Below are positions 63,568 to 64,000 of a DNA stretch of 64,000 bases, in pieces. Below the pieces are notes generated by a model, which saw only the letters and a list, made by a program, of their open reading frames with translations, had not been told where the DNA came from and made no database searches. A program made the translations under genes and the position numbers. The stretch is taken from positions 7,658-71,657 of the forward strand of contig NZ_LMJW01000003.1 in the NCBI RefSeq assembly GCF_001429505.1. The letters run 5' to 3'. Every line of letters begins with the position of its first letter. Positions within the stretch are counted from its first letter, which is position 1. Source of the DNA: Allobosea sp. Root483D1. Its GTDB lineage: Bacteria > Pseudomonadota > Alphaproteobacteria > Rhizobiales > Beijerinckiaceae.

Positions 63568-64000
63568 ATGAAAACCTCCGACACCGACATCCTGATCGTC
63601 CCCGGCTGGTCGGGCTCCGGCCCCGACCATTGGCAGAGCCGCTGGGAAGCAAAGCTGGCCACCGCTCGCCGCGTCGAGCAGGAGGACTGGTACAAGCCGA
63701 CCCGCGACGGCTGGGCGAACCGCATCGTCGCCGCCGTGCGCGCCGCGACGAGGCCGGTCGTCATCGTCGCCCATTCGGCCGGGGTCAGCGCGGTCGCGCA
63801 TGCCGCCGAGCATCTGAAGCCGCATGAGGTCACCGGCGCCTTCCTGGTCGCGCCGGCCTCCGAGCGCGCCAAGCGCGCCATCCCCGGCATGGCCGACGAT
63901 TTCACCGCGATCCCACGAAAGCCCCTGCCCTTCCGCTCGGTGCTGATCGCCAGCGCGACGGACCCCTATTGCACGCCGGACGAGGCCAAGGCGCTCGCCG
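63568..64000 (+). CDS. RBBP9/YdeN-family serine hydrolase (partial)
   Basis: First 144 residues are in the window; the gene runs off the end. Alpha/beta hydrolase: ILIVPGWSGSGPDHWQSRWEAKL and nucleophile Ser in VIVAHSAGVSA, then SVLIASATDPYC with the catalytic Asp. Serine hydrolase of the RBBP9/YdeN group; substrate unknown. 43 nt after purB. Confidence 0.9.
   Translation, partial: MKTSDTDILIVPGWSGSGPDHWQSRWEAKLATARRVEQEDWYKPTRDGWANRIVAAVRAATRPVVIVAHSAGVSAVAHAAEHLKPHEVTGAFLVAPASERAKRAIPGMADDFTAIPRKPLPFRSVLIASATDPYCTPDEAKALA

Overview
The window is a GC-rich alphaproteobacterial chromosome segment. Gene content points to the Hyphomicrobiales, possibly a Bosea-like genus: an Anbu proteasome-like operon, a BcsS-type protein, ExoD, Usg, and a form II CO-dehydrogenase-type operon. 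The genus is inference; no rRNA or tRNA gene was found to settle it.

Positions 1 to about 25,100 are accessory DNA. It starts with a complete type I Zorya anti-phage system (zorA-zorB-zorC-zorD, 106-7393). These genes are translationally coupled and face a convergent UvrD-like SF1 helicase gene (7390-9474); the two genes share one CTAG as both stop codons. A decayed IS630-family element (9811-10854) follows, then a gene-poor stretch with many inverted repeats. From 12,189 to 25,048 lies an incomplete prophage. It has a P27-type small terminase subunit, a collagen-like tail fibre, a tape measure protein, a possible Ntn-hydrolase-like protein, DUF669, an excisionase-like protein and a tyrosine integrase. 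No large terminase, portal, capsid or lysis gene is visible. In its rightmost part, a minus-strand operon led by an XRE repressor encodes two paralogous unknown proteins and an HsdR_N-type nuclease. The integrase abuts a 5'-truncated radC, so the island most likely entered through radC. Its left junction lies outside the window.

From 25,430 the DNA looks like core chromosome. 25.6-27.4 kb: a saccharopine-dehydrogenase-like oxidoreductase diverges from a TetR regulator, with a long inverted-repeat operator between them. 27.5-31.6 kb: the Anbu operon (ATP-grasp, alpha-E, transglutaminase-like, Anbu peptidase); its transglutaminase has Pro where the catalytic Cys should be. 31.8-35.9 kb: a GGDEF-EAL protein, ExoD, Usg and BcsS. 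36.1-49.0 kb: molybdenum-hydroxylase genes (MocA-like, XdhC in two pieces, CoxE, MoxR, CoxM, CoxL form II, CoxS, CoxG), interrupted by LysE, an NTF2-like gene, a brnTA toxin-antitoxin pair and a globin-coupled chemoreceptor. 49.2-51.8 kb: protocatechuate genes pcaB, pcaD, pcaC. 51.8-59.2 kb: a flavin reductase, a GntR regulator, a cupin, two DadA-like amino-acid oxidases and two BASS-type transporters. 59.3-64 kb: tandem glutathione S-transferases, rpe, a DUF1428 protein, purB and a partial serine hydrolase.

Families of palindromic intergenic repeats are scattered through the core part. One family shows compensatory base changes between copies. The least-explained pieces are the repressor-led nuclease operon, the helicase facing Zorya, the operator-like repeat shared by two distant prophage sites, and the Cys-less transglutaminase.
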